Source of the DNA: Abiotrophia defectiva ATCC 49176
GTDB taxonomy: Bacteria; Bacillota; Bacilli; Lactobacillales; Aerococcaceae
Direction: 5' to 3'
Assembly (NCBI RefSeq): GCF_000160075.2
Contig: NZ_KI535340.1
Location: 712,711 to 776,710 of the forward strand
DNA: 64,000 nt
Under the pieces are notes generated by a model. The model was not told the DNA's origin. It worked only from the letters and a program-made list of their open reading frames with translations, and ran no database searches. The translations under genes and the position numbers were made by a program. Position 1 is the stretch's first letter, and every line of letters starts with the position of its first letter. Positions 42,513 through 52,119 of this stretch are shown piece by piece.

Positions 42513-43372
42513 TAGCGTTTACCCCCTTTGTTTTTAACCCGGGTGAAGAAGAGGTTAATAATCAGAATGAAGACGAAGAGGACCACGGCTGTGGCAATTA
42601 AGGCTTCCCGGTGCTGGCCGGTCGCATAGGCCATTTCCATGACGATATTGGTTGTCAGGGTCCGAACCCCTTGGTTGAGTTCTGTAGGAATACGTGGTTG
42701 GTTGCCCGCCACTAGGATAACGGCCATGGTTTCCCCGATGGCCCGGCCAATCCCGAGGATAATGGCTGACAAAATGCCGTTTTTAGCAGCTGGCACTACG
42801 ACCGTCAGGATGGCCCGCTCGTGGGTGGTTCCTAGGCCGATGGCCCCTTGATAGTAGGACTTAGGGACATTGCGAATGGCGGATTCCGACAAGCCAATAA
42901 TAGTCGGTAGGATCATAATGCCTAGCAGGAGCGAGGCTGTCACCATATTCATGCCCGACCGGCCCATAATCCGGAAGAAAGGCACGAAGATTTGGAGGGC
43001 GAAGAAACCATAGACAATTGAAGGAATGGCCGCCATCAGGTTAATGGCCGACTTGGCATAGCGATAATAGCGTTTTGGACAGTAGAAGACCATGTAGACG
43101 GCCGTCAGGACCCCAATGGGCACCCCAATCAGGATGGCGCCTCCTGTGACAATCAGGGAACCCACAATCATGGGCAGAATGCCAAATTCAGGCTGACTGG
43201 CCGTTGGCCGCCAGTTAGTCCCAGTCAGGAATTCCCAAACTCCCTGCCGCAGAATAAAGGGCAGACCGCCGGAGAAGATAAAGTAAAAGATCAGGATAAT
43301 AGATAAGACCGAGATTAAAGCCGAAATCAAGAAGACATATTTCATGACGGTCTCACGTACATCACGTTGCAT
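42512..43372 (-). CDS. pstC: Phosphate ABC transporter permease PstC
   Basis: A 286-residue permease, first gene of pstCAB-phoU-pstS. NLMAAIPSIVYGFFALQIFVPF and the loop YQGAIGLGTTHERAILTVVVPAAKNGI mark PstC. About six helices. GGAG eight bases before the ATG. A TATAAT box lies about 50 bases upstream without a good -35, as expected for an activator-dependent promoter, though no Pho box was confirmed. Confidence 0.95.
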   Translation of the reverse strand: MQRDVRETVMKYVFLISALISVLSIILIFYFIFSGGLPFILRQGVWEFLTGTNWRPTASQPEFGILPMIVGSLIVTGGAILIGVPIGVLTAVYMVFYCPKRYYRYAKSAINLMAAIPSIVYGFFALQIFVPFFRIMGRSGMNMVTASLLLGIMILPTIIGLSESAIRNVPKSYYQGAIGLGTTHERAILTVVVPAAKNGILSAIILGIGRAIGETMAVILVAGNQPRIPTELNQGVRTLTTNIVMEMAYATGQHREALIATAVVLFVFILIINLFFTRVKNKGGKR

Positions 43373-43498
43373 AGTGGTAACTCCTATAGTATTAATTCAA
43401 ATATGCGAGGTCTAGACATGCTAACTCTCCTCCATTATACACAAACTTGCGCTGGCTTGCCTAGCAGGACGAAGCAAATTGTGCTTAAGTCAGCACAA

Positions 43499-43530
43499 GA
43501 AAAGGACCGGAAATCACCTTCCGGTCCTTT
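43499..43530 (-). terminator. Terminator of the deacetylase gene
   Basis: AAGGACCGGAA/TTCCGGTCCTT stem then TTCTTG on the minus strand. Confidence 0.8.
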
Positions 43531-43533
43531 GGC

Positions 43534-44982
43534 TTAGTAATAGTAATAGCCTAAGTCGTTCTGCTGTGGCATGACGAAGTGATAGCCCTTCTCCTTGAAG
43601 ATAGGGATGAGGACATCAATGGCTTCCACTGTGGATATGTGGGTATCGTGCATGAGAATCACCGACTTAGGTTGCAAGTGGCTCAAGACCTGCTCAATAA
43701 TCATGTCCTTGTCGTGGCTCTTCCAGTCTTCGGAATCCACGTTCCAGACAATCGAGGTCATAGGCTGTAGGAGGTCTACTACCCGTTTACCCCCACTCCC
43801 AAATGGCAGGCGGTAGAGGGTTGGCGTAACACCCGTCGCTTCTTGAATAGCTTCTTGGGCGTATTGAATTTGCTTCTTAACCCCTTCATCCGACTCCTTG
43901 GCCATGTCGGGGTGGGTATAGGTGTGATTGCCGATTTGGTGGCCGGCATCCCGCACCTTACGGGCGATCTCAGGATACTTCTCGACGAAGCCCCCCATCA
44001 TGAAGAAGGTGGCCTTCACCTGGTGCTTATCTAAGACTGCCAGTAACTTCTCTGTCACTTCTGGATTAGGACCATCGTCAAAAGTTAGACTGATCAGTTT
44101 ACGGTGGTCAATGGCAGAGCCTGACAAGCCATCTGCTAGGCTAGCACAAGACCAGAGGGCCTCGATGCTTTCCTTGGATAAGTTATCGTCGGTGGCATTT
44201 TTAGCTACTGCCTTGGCGAAGTCTTTGGCCTTATCCTTGAGTTGGTCGCTTAAGTCCTGGGCATCGGTATGAGCCTCAATCTTTTGGATATCTTGCTCGA
44301 TGACCTGGAGAGTGGCCACGTTCGTGTCCACCGTCGCTTGGTCGACGGTCGTCCCCAAAGATAAGTCGCTAATCGCCGCCGTCACCTTATCTTTCAAAGC
44401 AAAGACTTGATCAGCCTCCGCAATCAGTTCTTGGATGGCTTGGCCTAGGGCATCTTGCTTTCCTACCTTGCTTACCGCTTCATTGCTAGCTACAGACTTA
44501 ACCGTCTCAGCCGTCACACCCTCAGCTAATTTGGCCTGGTGGTTGACCTGGCTACCTTGAATGAGGGCCTGGTCGCTAGCATAGAGCTGGCTCAGGGCTT
44601 GAATGGCTTGGTAACGGGCTTCTGCTGCTTGATAGTCCTGCATAAGCCGGTAACCAGACCAACCTCCCAAGGCTTGGACCTTAGACTTGGCCGCCTCTAA
44701 CTTGCTGGTCGAGATATCTTGAGCTAAGAAGTCTCGTTGCGGACTGAGGTAGAGGTCCTGAATGGCGCTCTCGGCTGCTTGGATGCTCTGGCTTGAACCC
44801 CCGCGAATAAGAGGGAAAGCCACCCAGGCTAGCACTAGCACTGCGATAGCTCCCGCTAAGAGGGTCAAGCCTGTCCGGGTTGCCCGTTTTCTCAAGGTCG
44901 CTGGGTCACTGGCAGGGCTAGGACTGATCTCTTCTGAAGGTTTAATTGGATCTTGCTTGCTTACTTGTTCTTGGTCTGACAT
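43534..44982 (-). CDS. Membrane-anchored polysaccharide deacetylase (NodB domain)
   Basis: A 482-residue protein: short cytoplasmic tail, one membrane helix (about 38-58), a 200-residue Ala/Gln/Lys-rich helical stalk, and a C-terminal NodB deacetylase (about 295-480). Catalytic and zinc residues are readable: Asp in FDDGPNP (301-307), His353/His357 in GNHTYTHP, the RLPFGSG motif, and His in LMHDTH. Likely removes acetyl groups from wall glycans (PgdA-like lysozyme resistance). The stalk would place it in the wall. Own terminator; cls lies upstream on the same strand. Confidence 0.9.
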   Translation of the reverse strand: MSDQEQVSKQDPIKPSEEISPSPASDPATLRKRATRTGLTLLAGAIAVLVLAWVAFPLIRGGSSQSIQAAESAIQDLYLSPQRDFLAQDISTSKLEAAKSKVQALGGWSGYRLMQDYQAAEARYQAIQALSQLYASDQALIQGSQVNHQAKLAEGVTAETVKSVASNEAVSKVGKQDALGQAIQELIAEADQVFALKDKVTAAISDLSLGTTVDQATVDTNVATLQVIEQDIQKIEAHTDAQDLSDQLKDKAKDFAKAVAKNATDDNLSKESIEALWSCASLADGLSGSAIDHRKLISLTFDDGPNPEVTEKLLAVLDKHQVKATFFMMGGFVEKYPEIARKVRDAGHQIGNHTYTHPDMAKESDEGVKKQIQYAQEAIQEATGVTPTLYRLPFGSGGKRVVDLLQPMTSIVWNVDSEDWKSHDKDMIIEQVLSHLQPKSVILMHDTHISTVEAIDVLIPIFKEKGYHFVMPQQNDLGYYYY

Positions 44983-45021
44983 GTCAAATCCGTCCTCTTC
45001 AACAATAATTTTTGACTTAAT

Positions 45022-46569
45022 TTATACAAATGGTGCAACAATCCGTAAGACAGCATCCCATAGCATACCAGTCAAGGTATTACGGGTGTCTGCCAGGGTG
45101 ATTTGGCGAGCTTGGGCTTGAGTGGCCAAGAAGTCCGCCTTGATGGTTGGAATAACTGGATGATCGTATAACATAGCGCTCAACTCAAAGTGCAGATAGA
45201 GGGAGCGGTAGTCCAGGTTAATGGTCCCCACACTGGCCAGACGATCGTCCGCCACAAAGGTCTTGGCATGGAGGAAGCCCGGGCTGAATTCATAAATCTT
45301 AACCCCTGCTTCAATCAAGGGACGATAGTAAGAACGGGTCATACGGAAGACCATCTTCTTATCCGGAATACCTGGTGTCATGAGGCGGACATCCACCCCA
45401 CGTCTCGCCGCCAGAGTCATAGCTGTCTGCAATTCATAGGAAATAACCAGATATGGCGTATAGATATAGACATAATCCTGGGCAATATTGAGCATATCAC
45501 GATAGACATTTTCACCTAAAGGCTCATTATCCAAAGGCGTGTCACCATATACTTGGACAAAGCCCTGAGAAGGGTCGGCTAGCGTTAACGCCTGCTCCGC
45601 CAGGGTATCATCTTTGAAGGTCTCATAGTTAATGTCTTTCTTAGGATAGAAGGCATTCCACATATCTAGGAAGAGGGTGGCCAGACTCCAGACACCCGGC
45701 CCTTCCAGGCGAATCAGATTATCCTTCCAATAGCCAAAACGTTCGATTTCATTGATATATTCATCGGCTAGGTTCATACCACCTGTGAAGCCCACCTTGC
45801 CGTCGACGACCACAATCTTACGGTGGTCACGGTTGTTAACGGCCAGCGAAATCACCGGCGTAAAAGGATTGAACTGCAGGCACTTAATACCGATGGCCTC
45901 CATTTGCGAGACAAAGTCACTAGGCAGGGTGGTCAAGCAACCAAAATCATCATAGATCACCCGAACCTCCACTCCTTGGTCAGCCTTTTGCGCTAAGACT
46001 TCGAAGACCTGATCCATGAAGAGGCCTGGATTCATAATGAAAAATTCAAGCAATATATAGCGTTCCGCCGACCGCAAAGCCTCCAAAAGAGGCTCCAAGG
46101 CCAACTCACCTGCGGCATAATAATCTACTCGGGTATCACCATAGACCGGTAAATTAGAGGTTTGTTCAATATAATAGCTGAGGCTAGCCAACCGAGAATC
46201 CTGCTCTAACAGGTGAGGATAAGCCCCTGACACAGCTTGGCCATAATCCTTGGCCACTTGGTTGGCTACCTGGGCTGCCATGTGTCGGCTAGGCCGCTTG
46301 TTACCGAAGAGGGCATAGAAGAGGCCACCGAAGATAGGCAAAAGTCCCATTAAGATAATCCAGCTCATACGATAAGCCGGGTTCTCGTTCTTACGAATCA
46401 GATATAGGGTCATGATGACCGTGAAGACCCGCAAGAGTGCGTCCAGTACCAAGGAGTAATCGATGATGTTGAGAAAGACCGTGGCAAACCAGACTAGCTG
46501 AATCAGAATCAAGAGGGTCGTCACTAGGGCCCGCCCAGTAGTAAAACGACCGCGGAGTTTTTTAATCAC
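45022..46569 (-). CDS. cls: Cardiolipin synthase
   Basis: A 515-residue phospholipase D-type cardiolipin synthase, condensing two phosphatidylglycerols. Two to three N-terminal helices with the PLDc_N block (NPAYRMSWIILMGLLPIFGGLFYALFG split), then two HKD motifs: NRDHRKIVVVDGK and GFLHAKTFVADDR. A GTG at 46569, six bases after GGAGG, is taken as start instead of an upstream ATG inside the preceding gene; it overlaps the acetyltransferase stop by eight bases, so coupling is likely. Confidence 0.95.
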   Translation of the reverse strand: MIKKLRGRFTTGRALVTTLLILIQLVWFATVFLNIIDYSLVLDALLRVFTVIMTLYLIRKNENPAYRMSWIILMGLLPIFGGLFYALFGNKRPSRHMAAQVANQVAKDYGQAVSGAYPHLLEQDSRLASLSYYIEQTSNLPVYGDTRVDYYAAGELALEPLLEALRSAERYILLEFFIMNPGLFMDQVFEVLAQKADQGVEVRVIYDDFGCLTTLPSDFVSQMEAIGIKCLQFNPFTPVISLAVNNRDHRKIVVVDGKVGFTGGMNLADEYINEIERFGYWKDNLIRLEGPGVWSLATLFLDMWNAFYPKKDINYETFKDDTLAEQALTLADPSQGFVQVYGDTPLDNEPLGENVYRDMLNIAQDYVYIYTPYLVISYELQTAMTLAARRGVDVRLMTPGIPDKKMVFRMTRSYYRPLIEAGVKIYEFSPGFLHAKTFVADDRLASVGTINLDYRSLYLHFELSAMLYDHPVIPTIKADFLATQAQARQITLADTRNTLTGMLWDAVLRIVAPFV

Positions 46570-47194
46570 GATCTCCCTCCTCTGCTGCCTTGCTAGCAAA
46601 GTAGTCAGCTTCAACCGCCTCCCAATGCAGGCGCTCCTCCTGACCTAAGGTCCGAATGATACGGGCTGGATTGCCTGCCGCTAGCACATCAGCCGGTAGG
46701 TCCTTGGTGACAATCGAACCTGAAGCCACGACCGTGCGAGGGCCAATCGTCACGCCAGGATTGACCACCACATTGCCACCTAGCCAGCACTCATCGCCAA
46801 TGGTGATGGGCTTAGCCAATTCAATGACACGGTTGCGGACCCCAGCATCCAGGGGATGGGTCGCCGTATAGAGGCTGACCCGAGGCCCAAACATGACATT
46901 GCGACCAATGGTAATCGGTGCCACGTCCAGCATAATACAATCAAAGTTGGCGTAGAAATACTCGCCCACTGAGATATTGCAACCATAGTCCACATAGAAG
47001 GGAGACTCAATATGACAACGCTGGCCAATTGCCGCGAAGGTGTCCTTGAGAATCTGATACCGAGCTTCCTTTTCCGTCCGCGACAAGGCGTTGTAGCGTT
47101 CCATCGCCAAGCGCCCCTTTTGGCCCAATTGGCGCAACTCCATGTCTGATGGATCATAAGCTTGCCCAGAAATCATTCGTTCATATTCGCGCAT
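46562..47194 (-). CDS. Maltose/galactoside O-acetyltransferase family protein
   Basis: A 210-residue left-handed beta-helix acetyltransferase of the Maa/LacA type, using acetyl-CoA on sugars. Blocks: RMISGQAYDPSDMEL at the N-terminus, PFYVDYGCNISVGEYFYANFDC, catalytic His in YTATHPLDAGVR, and WLGGNVVVNPGVTIG. Physiological sugar unknown. Followed by cls with overlap; the pairing may be only structural. Confidence 0.92.
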   Translation of the reverse strand: MREYERMISGQAYDPSDMELRQLGQKGRLAMERYNALSRTEKEARYQILKDTFAAIGQRCHIESPFYVDYGCNISVGEYFYANFDCIMLDVAPITIGRNVMFGPRVSLYTATHPLDAGVRNRVIELAKPITIGDECWLGGNVVVNPGVTIGPRTVVASGSIVTKDLPADVLAAGNPARIIRTLGQEERLHWEAVEADYFASKAAEEGDRD

Positions 47195-47313
47195 AGTAGT
47201 ATCCCCCTTCTTAAGCTACTCCCTTCTATTATACCCGATGACGCCCCTTTGAAACAACTCTAAATACCAAAAATGTGCGCTTAAATGCACACTTTTGGCC
47301 TCCTCTCGCCATA

Positions 47314-47350
47314 GAAAAAAAGGGCTGGAAGTTAGCTTCCAACCCTTTTA
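47314..47350 (-). terminator. Terminator of tkt
   Basis: AAAAGGGTTGGAAG/CTTCCAGCCCTTTTTTT stem (one G-T pair) on the minus strand. Confidence 0.9.
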
Positions 47351-47361
47351 AATTCTTTAGC

Positions 47362-49368
47362 TTATTTAGCGAAAGCTTCTAAGTAACGTGCCACCACGTT
47401 ATCTACTGTGAAGCCAAATTGAGCCATGACTTGGTCAGCTGGACCTGATGCCCCGAAGCCATCAATCCCCACAGTGACACCGTCTAAGCCGACATATTTT
47501 TGCCAACCGAAGGTTGAAGCCATTTCAACAGACAGACGGTTGCGAACGGCATTTGGCAAGACGGATTCCTTGTAAGCCGCATCTTGTTCGTCGAAGCGGT
47601 TGAAGGCTGGGAAGGATACAACCGATACATCCACGCCGTGTTCTTCACGTAATTTAGCTTGAGCTGCTACAGCCAAGGCTACTTCAGAACCAGAAGCTAG
47701 GAGTAAACCAGCAGGTACTTGACCTTGAGCTGGGGATACCACATAAGCCCCTTTACGTACGCCTTCTTCAGCCAAGGATTGGCTGTTAGCCAAGACTGGC
47801 AAGTTTTGACGCGTTAAGACTAACATACTTGGACGCGTTTGTTCTTCCAATGCCACTTTCCAAGCAACGTAAGTCTCGTTCACGTCTGCTGGACGGAAGA
47901 CATTGAGGTTAGGTAAGGCACGGAAGGCAGCCAATTGTTCGATTGGCTCGTGGGTTGGGCCGTCTTCCCCAACTGCGATTGAGTCATGTGTCATGACATA
48001 GATCACTGGCAATTGAGATAAGGCAGCCAAACGTACAGCAGCCTTGAGGTAGTCAGTGAAGACGAAGAAGGTCCCACCGTAAATCTTAGACCCCCCATGG
48101 AGGGCTACCCCGTTCATGGCAGCTGCCATGCCGAATTCACGTACCCCAAACCAGATGTTGCGACCTGCGTAGTTGTCAGGCATGAAGTCTTGTTCTTGGC
48201 TGTTCATAGTCTTGTTAGAACCAGATAAGTCGGCAGAGCCACCCCATAGGAAAGGCACGCCTTGGCCTAAGGCTTGAATGGCCTTGAAGCTTGAGTTACG
48301 GCTGGCGTCAGCCGCTGTTTCTGGACCAACTAGTTTCAAGCCTGCATCATAGCCTTCTGGCAATTTACCTTGGAAGGCGGCGACTAAGGCAGCAGCCTTT
48401 TCAGGGTGTGCAGCCTTGTAAGCTTCGAATAATTGGTTCCAAGCCTCATTGGCTTTGGCACCACGCGCTTGAACTTTCTCAGCGAAAAGTTGAGCTGCTT
48501 CTTCTGGCACAGTGAAGGCAGGGTAGTTCCAGCCGTATTTAGCCTTGGTTGCTGCCCAATCTTCTGAGCCTAAAGGTGCCCCGTGAACCTTGGCAGTCCC
48601 TTCGTTCTTAGAACCAAAGCCGATCACGGTCTTGATTTCGATGATAGTTGGTTGGCTAGTGTGAGCCTTAGCTGCTTCAATGGCTGCAGAAATAGCATTC
48701 AAGTCGTTACCATCTTCCACGCGGAGATAGTGCCAACCTTGTGCTTCAAAACGGTCTTTGACATTTTCTACGAAGGCTTGAGATAAGTCCCCGTCCAAGG
48801 AAATATCGTTAGAATCGTAGAGCACTACTAATTTACCTAATTGGAGCTTACCGGCTAAGGAGCAGGCTTCATAGGCTACCCCTTCCATTAAGTCCCCGTC
48901 ACCACAGAGGGCATAGGTGTAGTGGTCAATTACTGGGAAGTCAGGCGTGTTGTAGGTCGCACCTAAGTGGGCTTCAGCCATGGCCATGCCGACAGCTGTC
49001 GCAATCCCTTGACCTAAAGGACCAGAAGTCGCTTCTACCCCGTGCGTGTGACCCACTTCTGGGTGACCAGGGGTTTTGCTGCCTAATTGGCGGAAGTTCT
49101 TCAAGTCATCAATGCTTACATCAAAGCCAGCGGTATGCAACAGGCTGTATAGCAAGGCTGAACCATGGCCCGCACTGAGGATAAAACGGTCGCGGTTGAG
49201 CCAGTCAGAATCCTTAGCGTTAACATTCAAGTGGCCTGCCCACAAGGCATAAGCCATCGGTGCCGCCCCCATTGGTAAACCAGGGTGACCTGAGTTAGCA
49301 GCCTCAATTTGGTCCACACTCAGGGTCCGTAGGGTATTGACGGCGAGTAAGTCTTTTTCATTAAACAT
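47362..49368 (-). CDS. tkt: Transketolase
   Basis: A 668-residue thiamine diphosphate enzyme of the pentose phosphate path. [15 protein letters not shown] near residue 27, the ThDP motif [18 protein letters not shown] with the closing SNDISLDG, and the pyrimidine domain [16 protein letters not shown] are complete. Of two ATGs, 49368 has AAAGGAG eight bases before and is chosen. Single-gene unit with terminator. Codon use is optimised, as for a highly expressed gene. Confidence 0.97.
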   Translation of the reverse strand: MFNEKDLLAVNTLRTLSVDQIEAANSGHPGLPMGAAPMAYALWAGHLNVNAKDSDWLNRDRFILSAGHGSALLYSLLHTAGFDVSIDDLKNFRQLGSKTPGHPEVGHTHGVEATSGPLGQGIATAVGMAMAEAHLGATYNTPDFPVIDHYTYALCGDGDLMEGVAYEACSLAGKLQLGKLVVLYDSNDISLDGDLSQAFVENVKDRFEAQGWHYLRVEDGNDLNAISAAIEAAKAHTSQPTIIEIKTVIGFGSKNEGTAKVHGAPLGSEDWAATKAKYGWNYPAFTVPEEAAQLFAEKVQARGAKANEAWNQLFEAYKAAHPEKAAALVAAFQGKLPEGYDAGLKLVGPETAADASRNSSFKAIQALGQGVPFLWGGSADLSGSNKTMNSQEQDFMPDNYAGRNIWFGVREFGMAAAMNGVALHGGSKIYGGTFFVFTDYLKAAVRLAALSQLPVIYVMTHDSIAVGEDGPTHEPIEQLAAFRALPNLNVFRPADVNETYVAWKVALEEQTRPSMLVLTRQNLPVLANSQSLAEEGVRKGAYVVSPAQGQVPAGLLLASGSEVALAVAAQAKLREEHGVDVSVVSFPAFNRFDEQDAAYKESVLPNAVRNRLSVEMASTFGWQKYVGLDGVTVGIDGFGASGPADQVMAQFGFTVDNVVARYLEAFAK

Positions 49369-49457
49369 GCGCATATCTCCTTTGCTTTGTTGCTTGCCTT
49401 TATTGTAACATGAATCGGGTAAAAATCGAACAAATTAAATGTTCGAATGCTCAAAAA

Positions 49458-50069
49458 TCAATCGATTAACACCTGCCAACGCTCACCCTCCTGATAAGCC
49501 TCATGGCAGAGCGCGATTTGTTGGTAGGAGCTTTTGGCTTCAAAGAGTTCCGGCAAGTCATCCGGAGCGAAAAATTTCGCTGCCTGAGTCTCGACATTGG
49601 CCTGGAAGTTTTGAGTCTGGTAGTCACACTCGATGAAGCACTTGAGAATAGTTAAGGGATTATGACCTGGATTATGCAGATTGCGGTCTTGAATCATAAT
49701 CAGACGCTTAGCCTGTCCGACGACACCGGCCTCCTCCCAAAGCTCCTTGAGGGCATTGGAAGTCAAGGTCTCCGTCACATCCATCCAGCCACCTGGCAGG
49801 GCCCAGCGACCATCGGCTTCCTGAACTAGCAGAATCTTACCGTCTCGCCAGACCACCGCTCGGGTATCGACCTTAGGCGTCTGATAGCCATATTCGCCAT
49901 CAAAGCCCAGGTCCAGCTGCTCCCGGGTCAAATTAGACCTTTGGGCAATCAGTTGCTTGGCGATGACTTGAATCCGCTCATAGCGCTCGGTGTCGAAGAC
50001 ATCCTTGGAATAGAAGACACCTGCCAGGCCAATGGCAATGAGTTCCTTTAACAAGACCAGTTCATCCAT
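49458..50069 (-). CDS. Nudix hydrolase with N-terminal extension
   Basis: A 203-residue protein: an N-terminal helical segment of about 60 residues (LKELIAIGLAGVFYSKDVFDTERYERI) typical of YjhB-like ADP-ribose/nucleotide pyrophosphatases, then a Nudix domain. The Nudix box GGWMDVTETLTSNALKELWEEAGV has Lys in place of the usual Arg. Probably cleans up nucleotide derivatives. GGAGGAG before the start; no partner. Confidence 0.88.
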   Translation of the reverse strand: MDELVLLKELIAIGLAGVFYSKDVFDTERYERIQVIAKQLIAQRSNLTREQLDLGFDGEYGYQTPKVDTRAVVWRDGKILLVQEADGRWALPGGWMDVTETLTSNALKELWEEAGVVGQAKRLIMIQDRNLHNPGHNPLTILKCFIECDYQTQNFQANVETQAAKFFAPDDLPELFEAKSSYQQIALCHEAYQEGERWQVLID

Positions 50070-50091
50070 ACACCTTCTCCTCCCTCTCTAC

Positions 50092-50117
50092 GAAAAAAGA
50101 GGCCCCAAGGGCCTCAG
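50092..50117 (-). terminator. Terminator after the 58-residue Cys/His protein gene
   Basis: GAGGCCC/GGGGCCTC stem then TTTTTTCG on the minus strand. Confidence 0.8.
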
Positions 50118-50129
50118 GGTCTTGCAAGA

Positions 50130-50306
50130 TTAGAATGAACCTTCGTCTTGCAAACCCCGAAGAAGTTCTTGGAAGGCTTCTTCAGAATCAACTACGTGGA
50201 AGGAGGTGCTGCAGCACCCTACACCACAATGACCATCCGCATGGTCTTGTGCGGCCAATTCTTCGTCTTCGATGTTTTCGATTTCTAATGGATTATCTTT
50301 TACCAT
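50130..50306 (-). CDS. 58-residue acidic Cys/His-motif protein
   Basis: A short gene with its own GGAGG (seven bases before the ATG) and terminator. The product has an acidic N-terminal part (LEIENIEDEELAAQD), a compact metal-site-like motif DHADGHCGVGCCSTSFHVVD split at residues 21-40 with three Cys and three His, and an acidic helical tail (SEEAFQELLRGLQDEGSF). No signal peptide. Not recognised. It could bind a metal or cofactor, or be a precursor peptide; no modifying enzyme is next to it, so the metal role is favoured. It lies between a Nudix gene and trmB. Confidence 0.75.
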   Translation of the reverse strand: MVKDNPLEIENIEDEELAAQDHADGHCGVGCCSTSFHVVDSEEAFQELLRGLQDEGSF

Positions 50307-50438
50307 AATACCGCCTCCGGTTGCTTTTGATAACGCTATTATACCAGATTTATCAGGCCTTGTATAGAGACACGCTTAATCCGAACTAGTCAGGCCCAAT
50401 CAAAAAGGGACAGGAAGTCATCTTCCTGCCCCAAGGGC

Positions 50439-51080
50439 TTATTTTCTAAACTTTGCTTCCATGCGATAAATACGGTGACCACGCGAAGAGAATTTCTCCT
50501 CATATTCAGTCATGACATTATCAGGGAAGTCCGACTGGTGCAAGTCTAACCAGACTTGTTTGAAGTAGAGGCCATACTGGGACATGCTAGCCAAGGAATA
50601 CTCGAAAAGGCCTTGGTTGTCGGTCTTGAAGTGAATCTCCCCTTCTGGCACCAAAATCTCTTGGTATTGAGCCAGAAAATCAGGCGAGGTCAGACGACGC
50701 TTGGCATGTTTTTTCTTAGGCCAAGGATCGCTGAAGTTGAGGTAGACCAGGGACACTTCACCCGGCGCGAAGTACTGGTTGAGATTGCGGCCATCAGCGT
50801 GAAGAATCTGCAAGTTAGGTAAGTCTTCCCGGATTTGATGTTCCAAAACGGTTACGATGACACTGGTTTGAATCTCAATACTGATGTAGTTAATTTCAGG
50901 GTGACGCTTAGCCATTTCTACGATAAAGCGGCCCTTACCGGAACCCACTTCAATATGAATAGGCTGTTCCTTGGCGAAACGGGTCTGCCACTGGCCACGG
51001 AGTGTCTCCGCCTGCTGAGGCACATACTGAGGATGGGCATCCAGTTTATCCTGGGCCCAAGGTTTATGACGTAATCTCAT
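50439..51080 (-). CDS. trmB: tRNA (guanine-N7)-methyltransferase
   Basis: A 213-residue SAM enzyme forming m7G46 in tRNA. The SAM motif HIEVGSGKGRFIVEMAKRHP, LHADGRNL and the family block LNFSDPWPKKKHAKRRL are present. It follows ccrZ by three bases; AAGGAG lies twelve bases before the ATG inside the ccrZ end, so it is coupled. The pair ccrZ-trmB is conserved in Firmicutes. Confidence 0.97.
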   Translation of the reverse strand: MRLRHKPWAQDKLDAHPQYVPQQAETLRGQWQTRFAKEQPIHIEVGSGKGRFIVEMAKRHPEINYISIEIQTSVIVTVLEHQIREDLPNLQILHADGRNLNQYFAPGEVSLVYLNFSDPWPKKKHAKRRLTSPDFLAQYQEILVPEGEIHFKTDNQGLFEYSLASMSQYGLYFKQVWLDLHQSDFPDNVMTEYEEKFSSRGHRIYRMEAKFRK

Positions 51081-51083
51081 AAC

Positions 51084-51914
51084 TTAGAAAAACTCCTTTG
51101 GTTGATGGGCGAGACGCCGCTTATCAGCTTGCGCCCCTTGGTAGATAGACTTCAAGAGTAGGACCAACTCGTTCATACGGTCGAAGCGATTCTCTTGGTA
51201 ATAGTGTTTGATAATGAGTAGACAGTTAATCTGGCTATACCACTGCACTCGTTTGTAGGTAGTAGCATCGAAGCGCAGTCCATAAGTCTTCAGCCATTGA
51301 GTCCACTCGCTAGGCCGGTAATACTCGCAGAGTAGGCGGCTAAGGTCGCTAAGCGGATCAGCAATGCGTACATTCTCCCAGTCCACTAGATAGAGCTGGC
51401 CATCTTCCGCCTCCAAGAAATTAAGGTGATGCAAATCCCCATGGCAGACACAGTAGTTAACATTATAGAAGTCGTCATCTAAAGCATCTTCCAGAGAATG
51501 AATGACTTCATTGAAGAAGTGATGCTGGCAGAGGGCTGCTGGCAGGTCTTTGCAGTAGAGGGCAATAAAGTCCAAGGGATAGAAGAGTTGGTCTTCACTG
51601 CGCTTGAGCATCATGAGCAGGTAGTCAGATTGATGAATGGAACGAATTAATTGAATAACCTTTTCTTGGCCCATGTCTTCTCGGCTCAGCAGACGACCAT
51701 CCTTCCATTCTTGAGCCACCAGGAGGTCCCCTGAATAGGTCCGCTGGGTCCACATGAGCTTAGGCGTAATCCCTTGCGCTGACAAGGCCGCCAAGAAAGG
51801 CGAGGAGTTGCGCTTGAAGAAGACGCGTTCGTTATTCTTAACGCCCATATAGGCATCACCACTAGCTCCCCCGATAGGGGTCATTTGCCAGTCTTGTTCC
51901 TGTCCATCTCGCAT
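51084..51914 (-). CDS. ccrZ: CcrZ (YtmP), kinase-like cell-cycle regulator
   Basis: A 276-residue protein of the choline kinase/aminoglycoside phosphotransferase fold. The catalytic HGDLHHLN is at residues 158-165 and the metal Asp at 178 in LVDWENV. Orthologs upstream of trmB in pneumococcus and staphylococcus (CcrZ) act with FtsZ to time DNA replication start. The assignment rests on the fold plus the trmB neighbourhood. The start follows AGGAGG by seven bases. First gene of the unit. Confidence 0.85.
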   Translation of the reverse strand: MRDGQEQDWQMTPIGGASGDAYMGVKNNERVFFKRNSSPFLAALSAQGITPKLMWTQRTYSGDLLVAQEWKDGRLLSREDMGQEKVIQLIRSIHQSDYLLMMLKRSEDQLFYPLDFIALYCKDLPAALCQHHFFNEVIHSLEDALDDDFYNVNYCVCHGDLHHLNFLEAEDGQLYLVDWENVRIADPLSDLSRLLCEYYRPSEWTQWLKTYGLRFDATTYKRVQWYSQINCLLIIKHYYQENRFDRMNELVLLLKSIYQGAQADKRRLAHQPKEFF

Positions 51915-52119
51915 CCGGGCGCCTCCTCTCTCATAAGCATACAGTCCATTTTACCATGGAATGGACCCAGGTAAAATACTTTTCCACTAAATAGTTGATG
52001 TAAGCGATTCCGAGTTGTGGTTGGATTAATAGCCTTCCGCTCAAATTTCGGTCCTAAGGCCGATGGCAGCCACCAGCTCCTATGTTAGACTAGAATCGAT
52101 TAAGAAAGGAGTGATTCCC

